Shown in pieces: positions 32,865 to 45,411 of a stretch of DNA of 64,000 bases. How positions within the stretch are numbered: the first letter of the stretch is position 1; every line of letters begins with the position of its first letter. The stretch is from Isoetes taiwanensis. Lineage: Eukaryota; Streptophyta; Lycopodiopsida; Isoetales; Isoetaceae. A program made the translations under genes and the position numbers. Location: positions 2,362,165-2,426,164 of the forward strand of contig JAJEKV010000099.1 in the NCBI GenBank assembly GCA_021234155.1. Reading direction: 5' to 3'. The notes beneath the pieces are model-generated. The model was given only the letters and a program-made list of their open reading frames with translations. It searched no databases and was not told where the DNA came from.

Positions 32865-35800
32865 TTGGGAGATTGGGACACTCTGTTTGACGACGACGGC
32901 GAGGCAGCCCGCGACTATATTCAGGGTGAGTGCCATATCTTTGCCGCAATAGATACAGAGCAAGCAGAGAGCCAGTATAAGGTAATTTCCACAGTAGGGA
33001 AGGCCAAAGCCAAGTCATTCATAGTCCTGATAGACTCAGGAAGTAGCCATAACTTTGCATCCCCCAGAATGGTTGAAATGTTGAAGTCGAAACCACTAAA
33101 GTCGAAGCCAAGGCCCGTTGTCTTAGCAAGTGGAGCAGTAAGGCAGACGACAGGCAAGAGAATCAATTTCGACATCGACTTGCCAGGGGTTAATATCCAG
33201 ATGGGGGCAGAAGTAATGGGCATTGGCAAGTATGACTTGATCATAGGAATGGAGTATCTTGGACCAGCAGGGGCCATCATTGATTGTGGAAAGCGGAAGG
33301 TGACCTTCCCAACGCCCGACGGCAAGATCATCGAGATCACAGGTAAAGAAGTTATTCCCATCATGCAGTGCATGTCTTCTAAACGGATGCTCAAGTGCAT
33401 CAAGAGCGAGCAGGTAGCATACATCTTCAAGCTTGAGATTGAAGAGCCGGAGTCAGAAGAAAGCAAAGAAGACAAGGTGCTCAGCAAGTTGCCGAAGCAA
33501 ATAGCTAAGTTGATCACAGAGTTCCACGATCTCTTTCCAGATGAGATCGAGCACCTCCCTCCTTACAGGGGAGTCGAGTGTGAGATAGCACTCGAACCGG
33601 GAACGAAGCCGACAAGCAAGGCTCCATACAGAATGACGACGCAAGAGCTGACAGAGCTAAAGAAGCAATTGCAGGAGTTGCGCGACCTAGGTTTCATTAG
33701 ACCTAGTGTCTCGCCATTTGGAGCGCCCATTCTTTTTGTCAAGAAGAAGGATGGCAGCTTGAGGATGTGCATAGACTATAGGCAGTTGAATAAGCACACC
33801 ATCAAGAACAAGTATGCGCTTCCCAGATCGTGTGACTTGATGGATCAGCTCCAAGGGGCAAAGGTCTTCTCCAAAATCGACTTAAGGTCAGGTTATCACC
33901 AAATCCGGATAAAGGAAGAAGATATCCATAAGACGGCTTTCAGGACCAGGTATGGGCACAATGAATTCACGGTAATGCCTTTCGGCTTATCGAACGCCCC
34001 CGGGATGTTCATGAGGCTCATGAACAACATCTTCAGGGAGTTCTTAGACACCTTTGTGATTGTATTCTTTGACGACATTTTGGTGTATAGCAGATCCCTT
34101 GAAGAGCATGTACAACACTTAAGGAGAGTGCTAGAGAAGTTGAAGAGGCACCAGTTGTACGCCAAGTTATCGAAGTGCCACTTCGCAACGGAGAAGGTGG
34201 AATACCTAGGTCATGTGATCTCAGCAGAAGGAATCTCGACGGATCCCGCCAAGATTGAAGCAGTGATTCAGTGGCCGGCACCGAAGAATGTACATGAGGT
34301 CAGAAGTCTTCTCGGCCTAGCAGGGTACTACAGGAAGTTCGTGAAGAACTTTGCTAAGATAGCGGCCCCGCTAACAGACCTGACAAGGGCAGAGAAGGTG
34401 AAAGATTGGGCAGAGCATTGGCACAAGAAAGCCCAATTGAATTGTTGAAGGAAGCGTTAACAACCGCCCCAGTCTTAACCCTGCCAGACCCAGAGAAAGA
34501 TAAGCTTGTAGCCACAGATGCAAGTAAGATAGCTACAGGTGCAGTGCTCATGCAAGAAGAGCGTGTGGTAGCGTATGATTCCAGGAAGATGAACGATGCC
34601 GAAACGCGTTACCCGACGCACGATCAGGAATTGCTTGCGGTTGTCAGGGCATTAAGAATTTGGAGACACTATCTTTTGGGAAGAAAGTTCCAATTGGATA
34701 CAGACCATCAGAGCCTCCAGTATGTATTCACGCAACCACGCCTCAACCTGAGGCAGAGAAGGTGGATGGAGTTCCTTGAGGAGTATGACTTTGATATAGT
34801 CTACAAGCCAGGGAAGCTCAATGTGGTAGCGGATGCGCTTTCAAGGCATCCCCTGACAACTAGAGTGCATTGCAATGCAATTTCGACGCTCTCCAGCGAC
34901 TTTGGTAAGAAGATTGAAGAGTCCTTGCCAACGGATGTGGATTTCAGGGAAGTATGGGCAAGCCTCTCTAGGGAGGCTAGAACAGACAAGGAGCGGGAAG
35001 CCTTCAAGCATTATAAGAAGGAAGGCAACCTGTTATACCATAAAGACAAGTTGTGCGTACCTGAATCATCAAGTGTAAGGAAATTGATCCTCCACGACAC
35101 GCACAACAGTCCAATAGCTGGCCATGCGGGATTCATGAAGACATATTTCAAAGTGCGCAGCAGCTATTATTGGCCAGGAATGAAGAAGCAGGTAGCTCGC
35201 TACATCAAGGAATGTCAGCTATGCCAGCAGACAAAGGCAGAGCAACTCCGAATTCCAGGGGCATTAGAGCCATTAGCGGTGCCAAACGCTAAGTGGGAGG
35301 TCATCAGCATGGACTTCATCACAGGACTCCCAAGGATCGTAAGAGGGAAGGACGCTTTGATGGTAGTGGTCGACAAATTGTCGAAGATGGCACATTTTGT
35401 GCCTTGCAGGACCACAGACACCGCTATGGATACAGCGAAGCTCTTCACCAAAGAGATCTTCAGGTTTCATGGCATGCCAAGGGAGATTATCTCCGACAGG
35501 GATCCGAAATTCATGAGCGCCTTTTGGCAAGACCTCTTTGCGATAATTCAGACCAAGCTATCCATGAGCACGGCATATCATCCTCAGACGGATGGCCAAA
35601 CCGAGCGGACCAACAGGATTTTGGAGGACATGCTACGGAACTATGTCTGGAATAAGCAAGGTATGTGGGAAGAATTTATTCAATTGGTGGAGTTTGCATA
35701 CAATAGCACCAAGCAAGAATCATCCCAAATGTCGTCATTTATGATCAATTATGGCTATCAATGCCTAACTCCAGACACCTGGCACAATCCCGTGTCAAAG

Positions 35801-36414
35801 GTAGAAGTTTCGCAGCAGATGTTGGCCGACATGCAGCAGCTCATGGAAGAAGTTCGAGGATATCCGCTTAGCAAAGAAGAAGTCGATAGAAGAGCATCGC
35901 CGACAAGCATCGAACAGTCAGAGAGTTCCAAGTTGGAGATGATGTATGGCTCAAGATCAAGGTAAAGCAGGCGAAGCTCCGCATCGGTAATTGCAAGAAG
36001 CTTGCTCCAAAGGTGGGGGCCGGACCTTTCAGGAATAGTCAAGAGAGTAGGTAATCAATCCTACAAGCTAGACTTGCCGACACACCTAAGATTCATAAAG
36101 TCTTCCACGTGAGCTTATTGAAGAAGTACACTCCAAATCCGGGCGAAGTCTTGGACCGCGCCAACGTTTGTTGGAAATGACGGAGGAGCAGCCTGAAATA
36201 GTTCCAAAGTTGATTCTTGATAAAGCCTTCAAGAAAAACGGGGAGATCGAGTTTCTCCAATACTTGGTCAAGTGGAAACCCTTGCCCGCTGGAAGATGCG
36301 ACATGGGTACTTAAGAAAGATCCGATAAAGCGAGTACCCAGTTCATGGAGCAATGGGGCGGCAAGGTCATCTCCTCAAGAAATCGGCTCGGGCATGTCGA
36401 TTTGTGTAGATTAA
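32865..36414 (+). pseudogene. pol: pol polyprotein with chromodomain integrase, copy B
   Basis: Replication enzymes of the chromovirus. Frame 1 (32,865-34,448, 527 residues): aspartic protease with IDSGSSHNF at about 57-64, then RT with [25 protein letters not shown] and FFDDILVYS at about 400. Frame 2 (34,406-35,965): RNase H with TDAS, DQELLAV, TDHQSLQ and VADALSR; integrase His/Cys finger (HDTH ... H, then CQLCQQ); catalytic core with SMDFITGLP, SDRDPKF and QTERTNRI (the D, D, E positions). A third part, in other frames, has the GPF segment, HKVFHVSLLKKY and a chromodomain (ILDKAF, FLQYLVKWK, ATWVLKKD) to about 36,310; the ORF end is near 36,414. Frame breaks lie at about 34,430 (shared with copy A), 35,870, 36,015 and 36,160. 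The first aromatic residue of a typical chromodomain cage is not evident. Confidence 0.93.
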
Positions 36415-37283
36415 TTCTATGTGTAGTTAAGATTAATCTCACATGCAACCTATGCTAGGTATGGGTCGATGCGTTGTTCCGGATGATGAGACCACTACGG
36501 TGATCTCTAGGGCGTGGTGTAATGTCAATGTAGGCATGACCGCATTTCCGCTTTGGACGAAAGTGGAAGGTAGATTAGAAAGTCTACCACGTCCCACGGA
36601 AGTAGACGACCTCGAGAGAAAGGAGGTCATTGAGGAATGCATTGATAGGAAAGGCACCTTTAGCCCCATATATGCTTTGATAGGAGGAATCTATCCTTCA
36701 CGCCCCATATACGGGAAGGATATCCTCCACGCTGGGCAACTAGAGGTGTAGGCATGAGCGACATATAGGCACGATAGGACGCTGTCTCCACGGCCACGAT
36801 GGAAGAATCATCCTCTTCCTACGCCGGGAGATTAGCCATGCATTCATGTAGATAGGTGGGGTGGTCACCATATAACCAAAATTTTATTAATAAATAAATG
36901 GTACTAACGTAGTGTCGACCTGCAGGCCAATAGAGCGCTCCGGAGGGCAAGGAGGTCGAGCTACGAAGACTTGCAACACAAATTTTGTTGGAATGTGTTG
37001 CAAGGAATGAAGAGTACCTCGAACAATAATTATGAAATGTTAAAATTTTGATAAACTAAATGGTCGTGATAAGTGAATTATTGAGTAACTTGTTTTAATG
37101 ATGTTATGAATTGATAAGTTATTTAATAAGTTAAGGGCGTAATAATGTTTTAAAAATATTACCTTAAGGTAATCTTGATAAATGTGTAAGTATTATAGTA
37201 GTATATTGTATGCATCAAGTTGATTGCAGATAAGGAAGACTCCAAGGTGGGGAGACCCACGATGCTGCGGACAACATCATTTC
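36415..37283 (+). other. Non-coding 3' region of the chromovirus, copy B
   Basis: Holds a 102-codon open frame at 36,443-36,751 with no recognisable family; the same frame is interrupted in copy A, so it is weakly supported. The rest is AT-rich. Two tracts AAGGTGGGGAGA lie at about 37,240 and 37,284. Confidence 0.45.
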
Positions 37284-37296
37284 AAGGTGGGGAGAA
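37284..37296 (+). promoter_or_regulatory. Polypurine tract, copy B
   Basis: AAGGTGGGGAGAA immediately before TGTGACG of the 3' LTR. Confidence 0.85.
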
Positions 37297-38852
37297 TGTG
37301 ACGTTCCGGCCACGATATCGGTCTCGGGACGATATCTTTCATCGCCTCGCCACGCCGCATTACCGCCGACCGACGACGTGTACCGACGCGTGTAGCCAGG
37401 TGGGTAGCCCCTAGGGGGCAACTTGCTAGGTATGTGCATTTATTAATAATGTGCACATTTATTAAGGTGCACACCTTTCCATGTGGGCACATTTTGCCAC
37501 CTAGCCATTAAAGGCAAGTGGGCCCATTCCCAATTATCCCACATGCCTAAAGGGATAATTGGAAACCCTAGTCTAACCCCTTGTCTATTTAGGAGGAGAA
37601 ACCCTAACTTGCCCATTTTTCGTTCCTAGGGTTTTAGAGCTCAGTTTTGGCTGCCCCAGGAGCCAAAACCGCCTCCCAGAAGCTGTCTAAGCGAATTGCA
37701 CCATTAGTTCTCCTTGATTCGGGCAGTTCAGCAGGATGGTGGAACTCAGGTCAAGAGGAGCAACTCAAGGATCAGGTATTTAGCCAATTGAATAGCTTAA
37801 ACCATCTCTCAGCCTTAGAATCAGTAGGTTTAGCCTATTAAATTGGCCATAGCAGCCCTCTAGATCTCTAGATACCAGACTCTAACTAAAGAACCTAATT
37901 CTATGACATAGATTAGATCCAGTTCTTTAGTTCTCTTTGATGTATGTGGATGATGTATATCTGTGAACTCCTTGTATTGGGAAGGGGGGTAGAGACCTCA
38001 AGCTTGGTAGTAGATGCTCCTAGATTAGCCTCTCTAGCACACTATAGATTCGGCCTGTGCACAAGAACCACACCCAGGTTGTGGGTGAAGGGGGCGACCG
38101 CTAAGAAGGAGGTTCGTGTCACGACTCTTGAACGATCCCTCAGGTGTGTAAGGCCTACCGGGGATCATTGTGACTAGGTCTAATGGCTTACCACTGAGTG
38201 CGGGTAGGGCATGGGCTCGACACCCGTGGAGTGGTGTACACTTTCCGGGGGTTCGGGTCAGATAAGGGCAAGTGGCCCTCTAGTCACCTTTGAGTCGGCA
38301 TGTAGACCTCTGCGAGGGAGTGATCCCTACCGCCCCCATCGAATCCGGGAGATGCAACCCGTGAATAGCCCTTTTGGCTATGCATCCGTGCCACAAGGCC
38401 GAGTCCCAACACTTTTCAGCCTACTACAGTGTGCACGGGGAGGGGCGGATGGAGTGGACAACCCTATGCCATGTTCTTATGCTGGCCAAATCCATTGCCA
38501 TGAATTTCATGCGCAATGAACTCACGGAGACCCAAGCCACAAGGTCATTCCTTCGAAGTCCGGAGCCTTGGGTAGGACCCCTATGTATGATGCTGATCAT
38601 TGTCTCTGCGGATGTTGATGCACCACCCTTGAGGTGGATATGTGATTATGTTGTATAATGACATGTATGTTTACAACCTACCTGCTAGGTAGGCCCCAGG
38701 GAGACGGGTAAAATGACCCCTTCACTCTTCCCACTAGGACTCGTTCACGGTCGCGGATTGTGGAGGGCCACTGTATGGATTATGGAGCTGGTATGGGGAT
38801 GAACTCCGTTTTGTATACGGTGGAGTGCACCGTATGCGGTAGGGATGTCACA
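37297..38852 (+). repeat. 3' LTR, copy B
   Basis: 1,556 bp, starting TGTGACGTTCCGGCC and ending GGGATGTCACA, then CTCTC. Confidence 0.93.
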
Positions 38853-38885
38853 CTCTCTCGGCGCCATTGCCATAGCCATAGCCAT
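38853..38885 (-). pseudogene. Severed first codons of phospholipase A1, copy B
   Basis: Minus-strand MAMAMAMAPRE-type start, as in copy A (ATG at 38,885-38,883). The promoter side of the gene lies to the right (38,886-39,218), where nothing else is recognised. Confidence 0.78.
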
Positions 38886-39218
38886 AGATACGGGGCTGTT
38901 GAGTTCAATTGATTCCGGTTCGTTTCCGGAATTCAGCTACCAGTCATGCCACGTGGAATGACACTGTAACAAATCTAGAATGCTAGCTATAATGGTTGAG
39001 ATTTTGTAACTTTTTTATCTACTAGAGCCAGGCACCTCCTTGTTGGTAGGTTTGCTGTCCACATTATCAGTTTGTACCTGTAGCACCAACCCATTCTCTG
39101 GTCTGACAGCCATGTCCATTTGCAAACAATAAATTTCAGTGTGAACATAAAGTCATAAAATAGAATGATAGAGATGAGTGGAAAAATTAGCACACCTTTT
39201 TGAAACGGTGCTTCGATC

Positions 39219-40424
39219 GGCTCCCGAAATTAAGTCCAGGAGCCAGTCGGGTTCGCCCAAGTGAACCCCGAAAATTCGCCCAGGCGAACCCGTGGGATTC
39301 GCCCAGGCGAACCCGCCATCTTGACGTGGCGTATGCGTGGCACTACCTACCGGGTTCGCCCAACCCGAACCGGGTTAGCCGTCTGCGATGTCGGTCGCGT
39401 TTATTACCCTTCCGGGTTAAGCCCAAAGCGAACCCACCGTGAGGGGCTACATGGTCGATATGGATTTGGGGCCCCGGAGCTCCCTCTCACCGATTCCACC
39501 CATCGCCCAATCCCTGCGCCCCACATTCTGCGAGAACCCACATCCCAATTTGGGCTTTTTGATGCGAGCCCGATCTGGAAGAGCTTCTTTTTGGCTGATT
39601 CTTGGCGGAGACGGAAATTTTGAAACACTTGTGTATTGGGGCCATGCCCATAGCTTGGCGAATTTCGACCCATTTGGGCTCGGCTTCGTTGGAAGATGAA
39701 TCGGCAGCTATCAAAGCATCTAAAAAAGAAGATGATCTGTGATTATCCAATGCCTTTGTTACTGTCCCCGACCATTGCGTGTTGCTTCACAATTTCCGAG
39801 CCCAATCAGCAAAAAGCCTCACGCCCAAATGCTTGAACCGGATCAAATATACTCCAACCCAAATGTCAATCCAAAACCTATGCCCACGGAATACCTATAC
39901 ACATCTTAGGCTGGAATTGATCATAACCTAGATGGATTTTATGAAGAATACAAAGCGAAAAATGCCAGAGAGGGGTAGAAATCGAGAAACTGAGAGGTGC
40001 AGAATCGGGCAAAAATTTGAGTGCTTTTGCCCGATCAGCAGAGGAAGAAATATTAAGCGTCGTGCTATGTATGATGGGGCCGTGCCGATGGTGCCGCCTT
40101 TCGCCGCCTAAGTTCTCCGTCCTCCATAGCTAGCTTTACGAAAGGAGCTCTTGTTTTACGCAGTCAAGCCAGCTAGCGTGGGTTCGCCCAAGCGAACCCG
40201 GTAGGGTCGCTGGTCCCACACGCTTGACTCCCTGCCACCTGACACTTAACCGCGGTTTGGGTTAAGCCTGCGAACCCGCGTAATGAATGCCACGCAGCGA
40301 TTTAAGCCGAGGAACTGCCATGCCACGCCCTCGCTGGTTCGCTGGGCGACCCGGCGGGTTCGCCTGGCGAATTTCTGGGTCTGCTGGCCGAACCTGGCAA
40401 CATGTTGACTCAATTTTGGGAGCC
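39219..40424. mobile_element. 1.2-kb inverted-repeat element with TTCGCC palindromes, copy B
   Basis: Left end GGCTCCCGAAATTAAGTCC, right end ACTCAATTTTGGGAGCC. Subterminal units such as GGGTTCGCCCA and TTCGCCCAGGCGAACCC are clearer here than in copy A. Confidence 0.55.
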
Positions 40425-41967
40425 AATAAAGTGGGCGTTTTCGAAAGTCTTCCACTGGAGAAGGAAGTCGGTCACTTCTCTCCCTTGGGCATATTGGCAA
40501 CTTCTTGATGCCACAGTCTCCACAATCATGCATGAGGCAACCATGCTTGTACCAGTCTGCTTCCTCTTCTTTATTACAAACCACAGACCTCCAAGTGTGT
40601 TGGTTGAATTGTAGGAGTGTGATCGAGCCATACGTGTCTCACAAGATCCACATATTTCACATTGGCAATTGCAGTCAGCACTATAAAAACCAGCCTTGTC
40701 GGACCTGAGGTGGTTGAGAGCCAGTCTTGCATACTCTAGCCTCATATGGTAAATGCAACAGCAAGTTTTCCTCTCTGCAACTTTCTTCGTGAAATTTGGT
40801 TTAAGCCTCTCAAATGCACTAATGGATAAATCATAGTCAGTATGTTCCCGTTTGTAGTCCATGTAGAGATGCAACTGAAAAGGAAGCGTAAGAATTAGAA
40901 CATATTGATTCGAGAAACAAGCACAACACAACACCCATCTGCCAGCACATGCCCGCAGATGAGAAAACCCATTTAAGCAAGCAATAAATGCATTGCCGGC
41001 TAAATATTCATATCTGGGTAGCCTCAAGCAGGTGAGTGGGATGAGAAATCTAAAACCTATCGTCCCCTATGGAATGCACGTCGTCTTTCTTGCACCTCTG
41101 GTGTTTATGGTCCAGAAATCGACCATGGTTTGCTTGCAACTTTTGGAAAGTGAATCACACCTCAACTTTCTCATGAAATTGGACCATGGACCCTTACCAG
41201 TGTTGCTTCACGCTCCCTTAAGACAGATTTAGATATTGTGCATCTTTTTGGACTTAAAAGCTTTGCCATGTTTGAATTCACCCTTGAATTTTTTGATGTA
41301 GCCATGACTAATGTTGTGGATTAATTGCTCTCCAAATGTCATGGCTCCTGTAACCCTTTGTAGCATCCATTGTCTCCTTCAAATTGACGATCATTGCCCT
41401 CACTGCCTTACATTCCTTTAAGTTTGGCACGAGGTCGTTCTTGGCTATCTCTACTTTACTGTGGCAAACTACCCGTTGCATAATATCTGCCTTAATTTTC
41501 GGCGAGACCCTGCTAAGTAGTCAATAAACTTCTTGGCTAACTTTGCCCTTCTTCTACTGGGCATATCAATTACCATGGGCTCCGACTCTATAGTTTTCCC
41601 CTTCAGCCTCGTCTCCCTCTTCCTTTTTGCATCCAGTATCTTGTAAATTGCATGTGCATTTCTTCCTCATAATCAACATCTTCCGCTGGCGCCAGGTTTG
41701 GGAGATTTCCAAATTGAAAAGAAATTCCACAATGCGCCTCCAAAAGGGAAGACATTCCTGGCTAAACTCAGCAGCCAAACACTCAATAGACTGAAGCACA
41801 GGCTCATCAAGAGCTCATTGGGAAGAATTCTCCATTGCTGCAGCTCGGGTGGGCAGGGGAAACCAGAATCCAGTGTCAAGAAGGCTGGCCATAGAGGAAG
41901 TGGGTTTTGTTGGGGGATTTATGGCGGGCACCAGGACCGAATAGGCAATCTAGTCCTACCGAAATAA
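40425..41967 (-). pseudogene. Broken Cys-rich, possibly transposase-derived gene, copy B
   Basis: Counterpart of 14,553-16,250. The block from 41,027 down to 40,410 is open for 205 codons and shows LHLYMDYKREHTDYD, FERLKPNFTKKVA, TCCCIYHMRLEYA and CNCQCEICGSCE in one frame. This is better than copy A, which has small changes there. The first part of that frame is probably intron, with a pyrimidine-rich acceptor before LHLYMDY. Confidence 0.45.
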
Positions 41968-42550
41968 CATTAGCAGTCTCCATCGAATCAAGCTGGGAAA
42001 TTGGAATCTTTGAACTGTTCCACGACCCATCGTCCAGCTCACAACGGGTTCCCAACAGGTTGTTAGCAGGAACTCTGAAGGTTCCCAGCAGGTTGTCAAT
42101 ATGAATGTTGTCAGCATCTATACATTAAGATAATTTAATATTATTTGCTCTATAATGACAGTCATCAATATTGCATTTTCATTGGTCATGTTCGCTCACA
42201 AAGATTGTACATTTTTAAATTCAGGGATGGCTTCCTACTTTTAATTTGTCGGTCACTCTATGCATTTGTCTTATCAACACCCTGTGTTTATCAACCGTCA
42301 ATGCCTACAGAACTAGATACAGAACTAGAAGCTCCATTATTACACAAATACGCAATATCACACCCTCTTCGAACAAAAAGGAACTTCCAATATATTAAGA
42401 AACAGGAAACGATAGACTCTACTGTTTGATATGGCTGCCCTGGTAGTCTTAAACAAAAAAAAAAACTCTTAAAACAAGAAAGGACGACGTTAACTTTAGA
42501 TAGCTTCCTGAGGGTAGTCTTCCACAGCTTTTAGAAGAACATATTAAAGC

Positions 42551-43054
42551 ACTCCAGGGCTTTTTTATCTTCCTCCAGTGCTTTCCTCTAGTGCTCCTCC
42601 TCCAACATCAAATCTTGCTGCTCCAGGGCTTTTTTTTCTTCCTCGAGTGCTTTCTACTCTGCTCCAACACCTCTCCAGGGCCTTTTTTTCTTCCTCTACT
42701 GCTTTCTGCTCCTCCTCCAACACCTCTTGCTCCAGGGATTTTCTTTCTGCCGCCAGGCTTTTTTTACTTCCTCCAGCTCCCTTTGCTCATCCTCCAGCTC
42801 CTTTTGCTATCCATCAGGATTAGTAGGTGTTGTATTTTGCACTTTGTGCACTTCCATTTAGGATAGAACTTTGCCCTGTATACCTTGAAATCAACCCTAT
42901 ATTCTATGAACCGATAGCCTCTCTTGTAAGTGAACCAAAAAACATTATGGAACCAGTTTCTCTTGCATTCAATGCATACTTTGAAATGCTTCATATTCTT
43001 CAAACACAAAGGTGCCAGCTCCGGTATATATTCCAGCATCTCTGGCAATGTCAT
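42551..43054 (-). pseudogene. Hypothetical CxxC and coiled-coil protein, copy B
   Basis: Same as 16,680-17,183: the first 96 codons are identical, then comes a Glu-rich tract with different small indels. Confidence 0.4.
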
Positions 43055-43715
43055 CTAATGCCACCGAGTGATTGACTGCATAGACCTTCGGTTCACGCCA
43101 ACCTCTCAGTTCTTGCCAACCACTAGGTTCTTGCACTATTTGAAGAGGTCATTGGAATGGGCGGGTTCAATACAATAGGTATGATCATCGAGGGGAAGGA
43201 GGGAACAAATTGGCGGGCAGTGGGGGTGCCTAGGCACCCTATTGCTTACGAGCCATTCTATCTGAACTGCCATTTAATATCTAATCTGCTAACCGTCTCT
43301 TTCATTGACAGGTATTTCTTACGAGCTGCTAACCATCTCTTTCATTGACGGGCAGCTTTGTATTTTGAAGGGTGCACCACTATCTCAGCACCCCCTACCC
43401 AGCAAGAAGCGAGGTGCTGGCAGCATGCATCCGGATGCGTGCTTTTATACCCTACTAGCGGCTTTTCACCTATATTTTTATTGGTAAGTCAATCAAGCCA
43501 CCAATTTAATTGTTTGTTATAGTGCCCATTTCAACTATCACTGGAGCAACGTAATGTAGCTGCAACATGATCTAAAGAAGTAGGTTCCTTAGAGTTTTTG
43601 CCAAATTTAGACAGGTTCCTTCTCACTGCTATTCTATTGAGCCCATGTGATCTTGTTATTATTGCTGAATATGTCAATGTGATCTTATCATTATTACCGT
43701 ACATATCAATGTGCG

Positions 43716-43953
43716 TCTGGGTGTTTGATCTATTGGTAACACACTAGTTCTAGCAACTACAGGTTTCAAGTTTGAGACTACCCAGAATCGTACTCTGAAT
43801 CGTTGGGCGTCAAATCTCACAGATGCAATGTAATGTGGTTGGGGGCAGGGCTCAACTGAGCAATGGAATCGTTGGATACGATTTATCTATCCTTTACTTA
43901 CATGCATGTCCACTGCCTAGCGGTGTGACGTTAAAACAACTATCTATCTATCC
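43716..43953 (+). mobile_element. tRNA-derived SINE, copy B
   Basis: Identical in layout to 17,846-18,083, including the following 69-bp tandem duplication (to about 44,069). Confidence 0.75.
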
Positions 43954-44462
43954 TTTACCTTTACCACATGCATGTCAACTTATTGCAAGGAAACTTTCGT
44001 TAAAACAACTATCTATCTATCCTTTAGCTTTACCACATGCATGTCAACTTATTGCAAGGAAACTTTCAAGCATAGACGACAGAATGGAAGCAATTATATG
44101 TTATTGCCTAACATTCCCGTAAAGTTTGCATTTTTTTACAAACATGTACATCATAGCCGTATGACAAAAAGCTTCTCCTAAAGGTATTAGTGGGATTCAT
44201 GATGTTGTCGATGGCATAACTACAGTATATGTCAAGCCATATTGTCCTTTGAATAAATTACCCAATGTTATCATGAATATGATAAGGAAAACACTTGCTT
44301 TTGTGTTCCCATAACAATGAATAGGAAACTAGCACTATCTCTAGCTATAATGCACAGGATTTTAAGGATTCTAATGACTTTCTTATATCTGTTTTACTAC
44401 TAGCATTAGCATTATCTTATCTTATTCTTGGTAGCCTTTTAATATTTGGTTATTGTGTTTGG

Positions 44463-44588
44463 TGATGGGGCCTAGTCCCCAGGTTTTAGATGGGTTGTTG
44501 CCCTTGCATGTGCCGTCCCATAACCCGTTGGGTTCCAGTGGACGTAAAAATTTATCTTATCTTATCTTATCTTATCTTATCTTATCTT
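44463..44588 (+). mobile_element. Short retroposon with (TTATC)n tail, copy B
   Basis: Ends CCAGTGGACGTAAAAATTTA, then about seven TTATC units, two more than copy A. Confidence 0.5.
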
Positions 44589-45366
44589 CAAGATTGTTTT
44601 TTAAAGACCATAGATGCAAAAAACAAATGCTAATTAACAAGGATGATTTTGCCCCTCGGGATACAGCTGCGGAGTGTACATCTATATGGTTATTTGCAGA
44701 TGCTTCTGTCAGGCTAGATATTCATGTAGCCTACTCAGCATAGGATACACGTTAAATAATCAAACATATGCGACACCTTGACAAGTGTTAGTCCTTCACA
44801 GTATAATGCAGTTATTCTCTAGAGTTTCATGGATGATGAGTTCCAGGGGTTGGTGTTAGCATAAATCAGCAATTTATGAGTCATAAGAGAAGTATTCAGG
44901 TTGCCATGACGCAATGATTCTCACACATTCTTTAATGTAATCTCGATTGTGCAGATCTTTGAGTAAGAGATTTGCTTGTGAACCATATCATGTAGAGTAA
45001 ACAGTTAGCAAGCAAACCTTGGGTGCAACTGGATTTTCAAATGCATTTGAGACATTCAACAATCTCAAAGTTTGATTGGATTTAAAGGACATGCATAGAA
45101 ATAGCATTATGAAGAAGCCTTTGCGCGTTGCAAAAATGACAATAAAACAATTGGAAAATTCCATTAGTTGGATTCTCAATTATTGGTGAGTTACTTGTGT
45201 GAACTATCTATGACATCAAGAAGTAGTATTTAAGATGACTGGTTTGACCTCTTTGGTCTTTGATGGATTGGTCGTCTTTGGATGCACAATATAATCTGAT
45301 ATCAGGTGCCTTTAACAGACTTGCACAATGAACAACAAAACATGACTTATCAACGTACCAAGTTTT

Positions 45367-45411
45367 CCGTGGACGATAAAATCATATTCTATTCTATTCT
45401 ATTCTATTCTA
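45367..45411 (+). repeat. Retroposon 3' end with (ATTCT)n, copy B
   Basis: About five ATTCT units after GTGGACGATAAAATCAT. Confidence 0.7.

Larger units (their letters stand above)
26317..38852 (+). mobile_element. Ty3/gypsy chromovirus with H3-like and acidic accessory genes, copy B
   Basis: Same organisation and insertion site as copy A, with longer open frames, so it is the better template for annotation. The preserved 5' target copy reads GCG CTCTC before the LTR (26,312-26,316), and CTCTC follows the 3' LTR. Gene order: H3-like, acidic protein, gag, PR, RT, RNase H, INT-chromodomain. The chromodomain places it among the chromoviruses; I do not assign a named clade. Confidence 0.93.

Noticed and set aside
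36443-36751. A third accessory gene of the chromovirus (102 codons)
   Set aside because: It is open only in copy B, has no palindrome or TATA module and no recognisable features.
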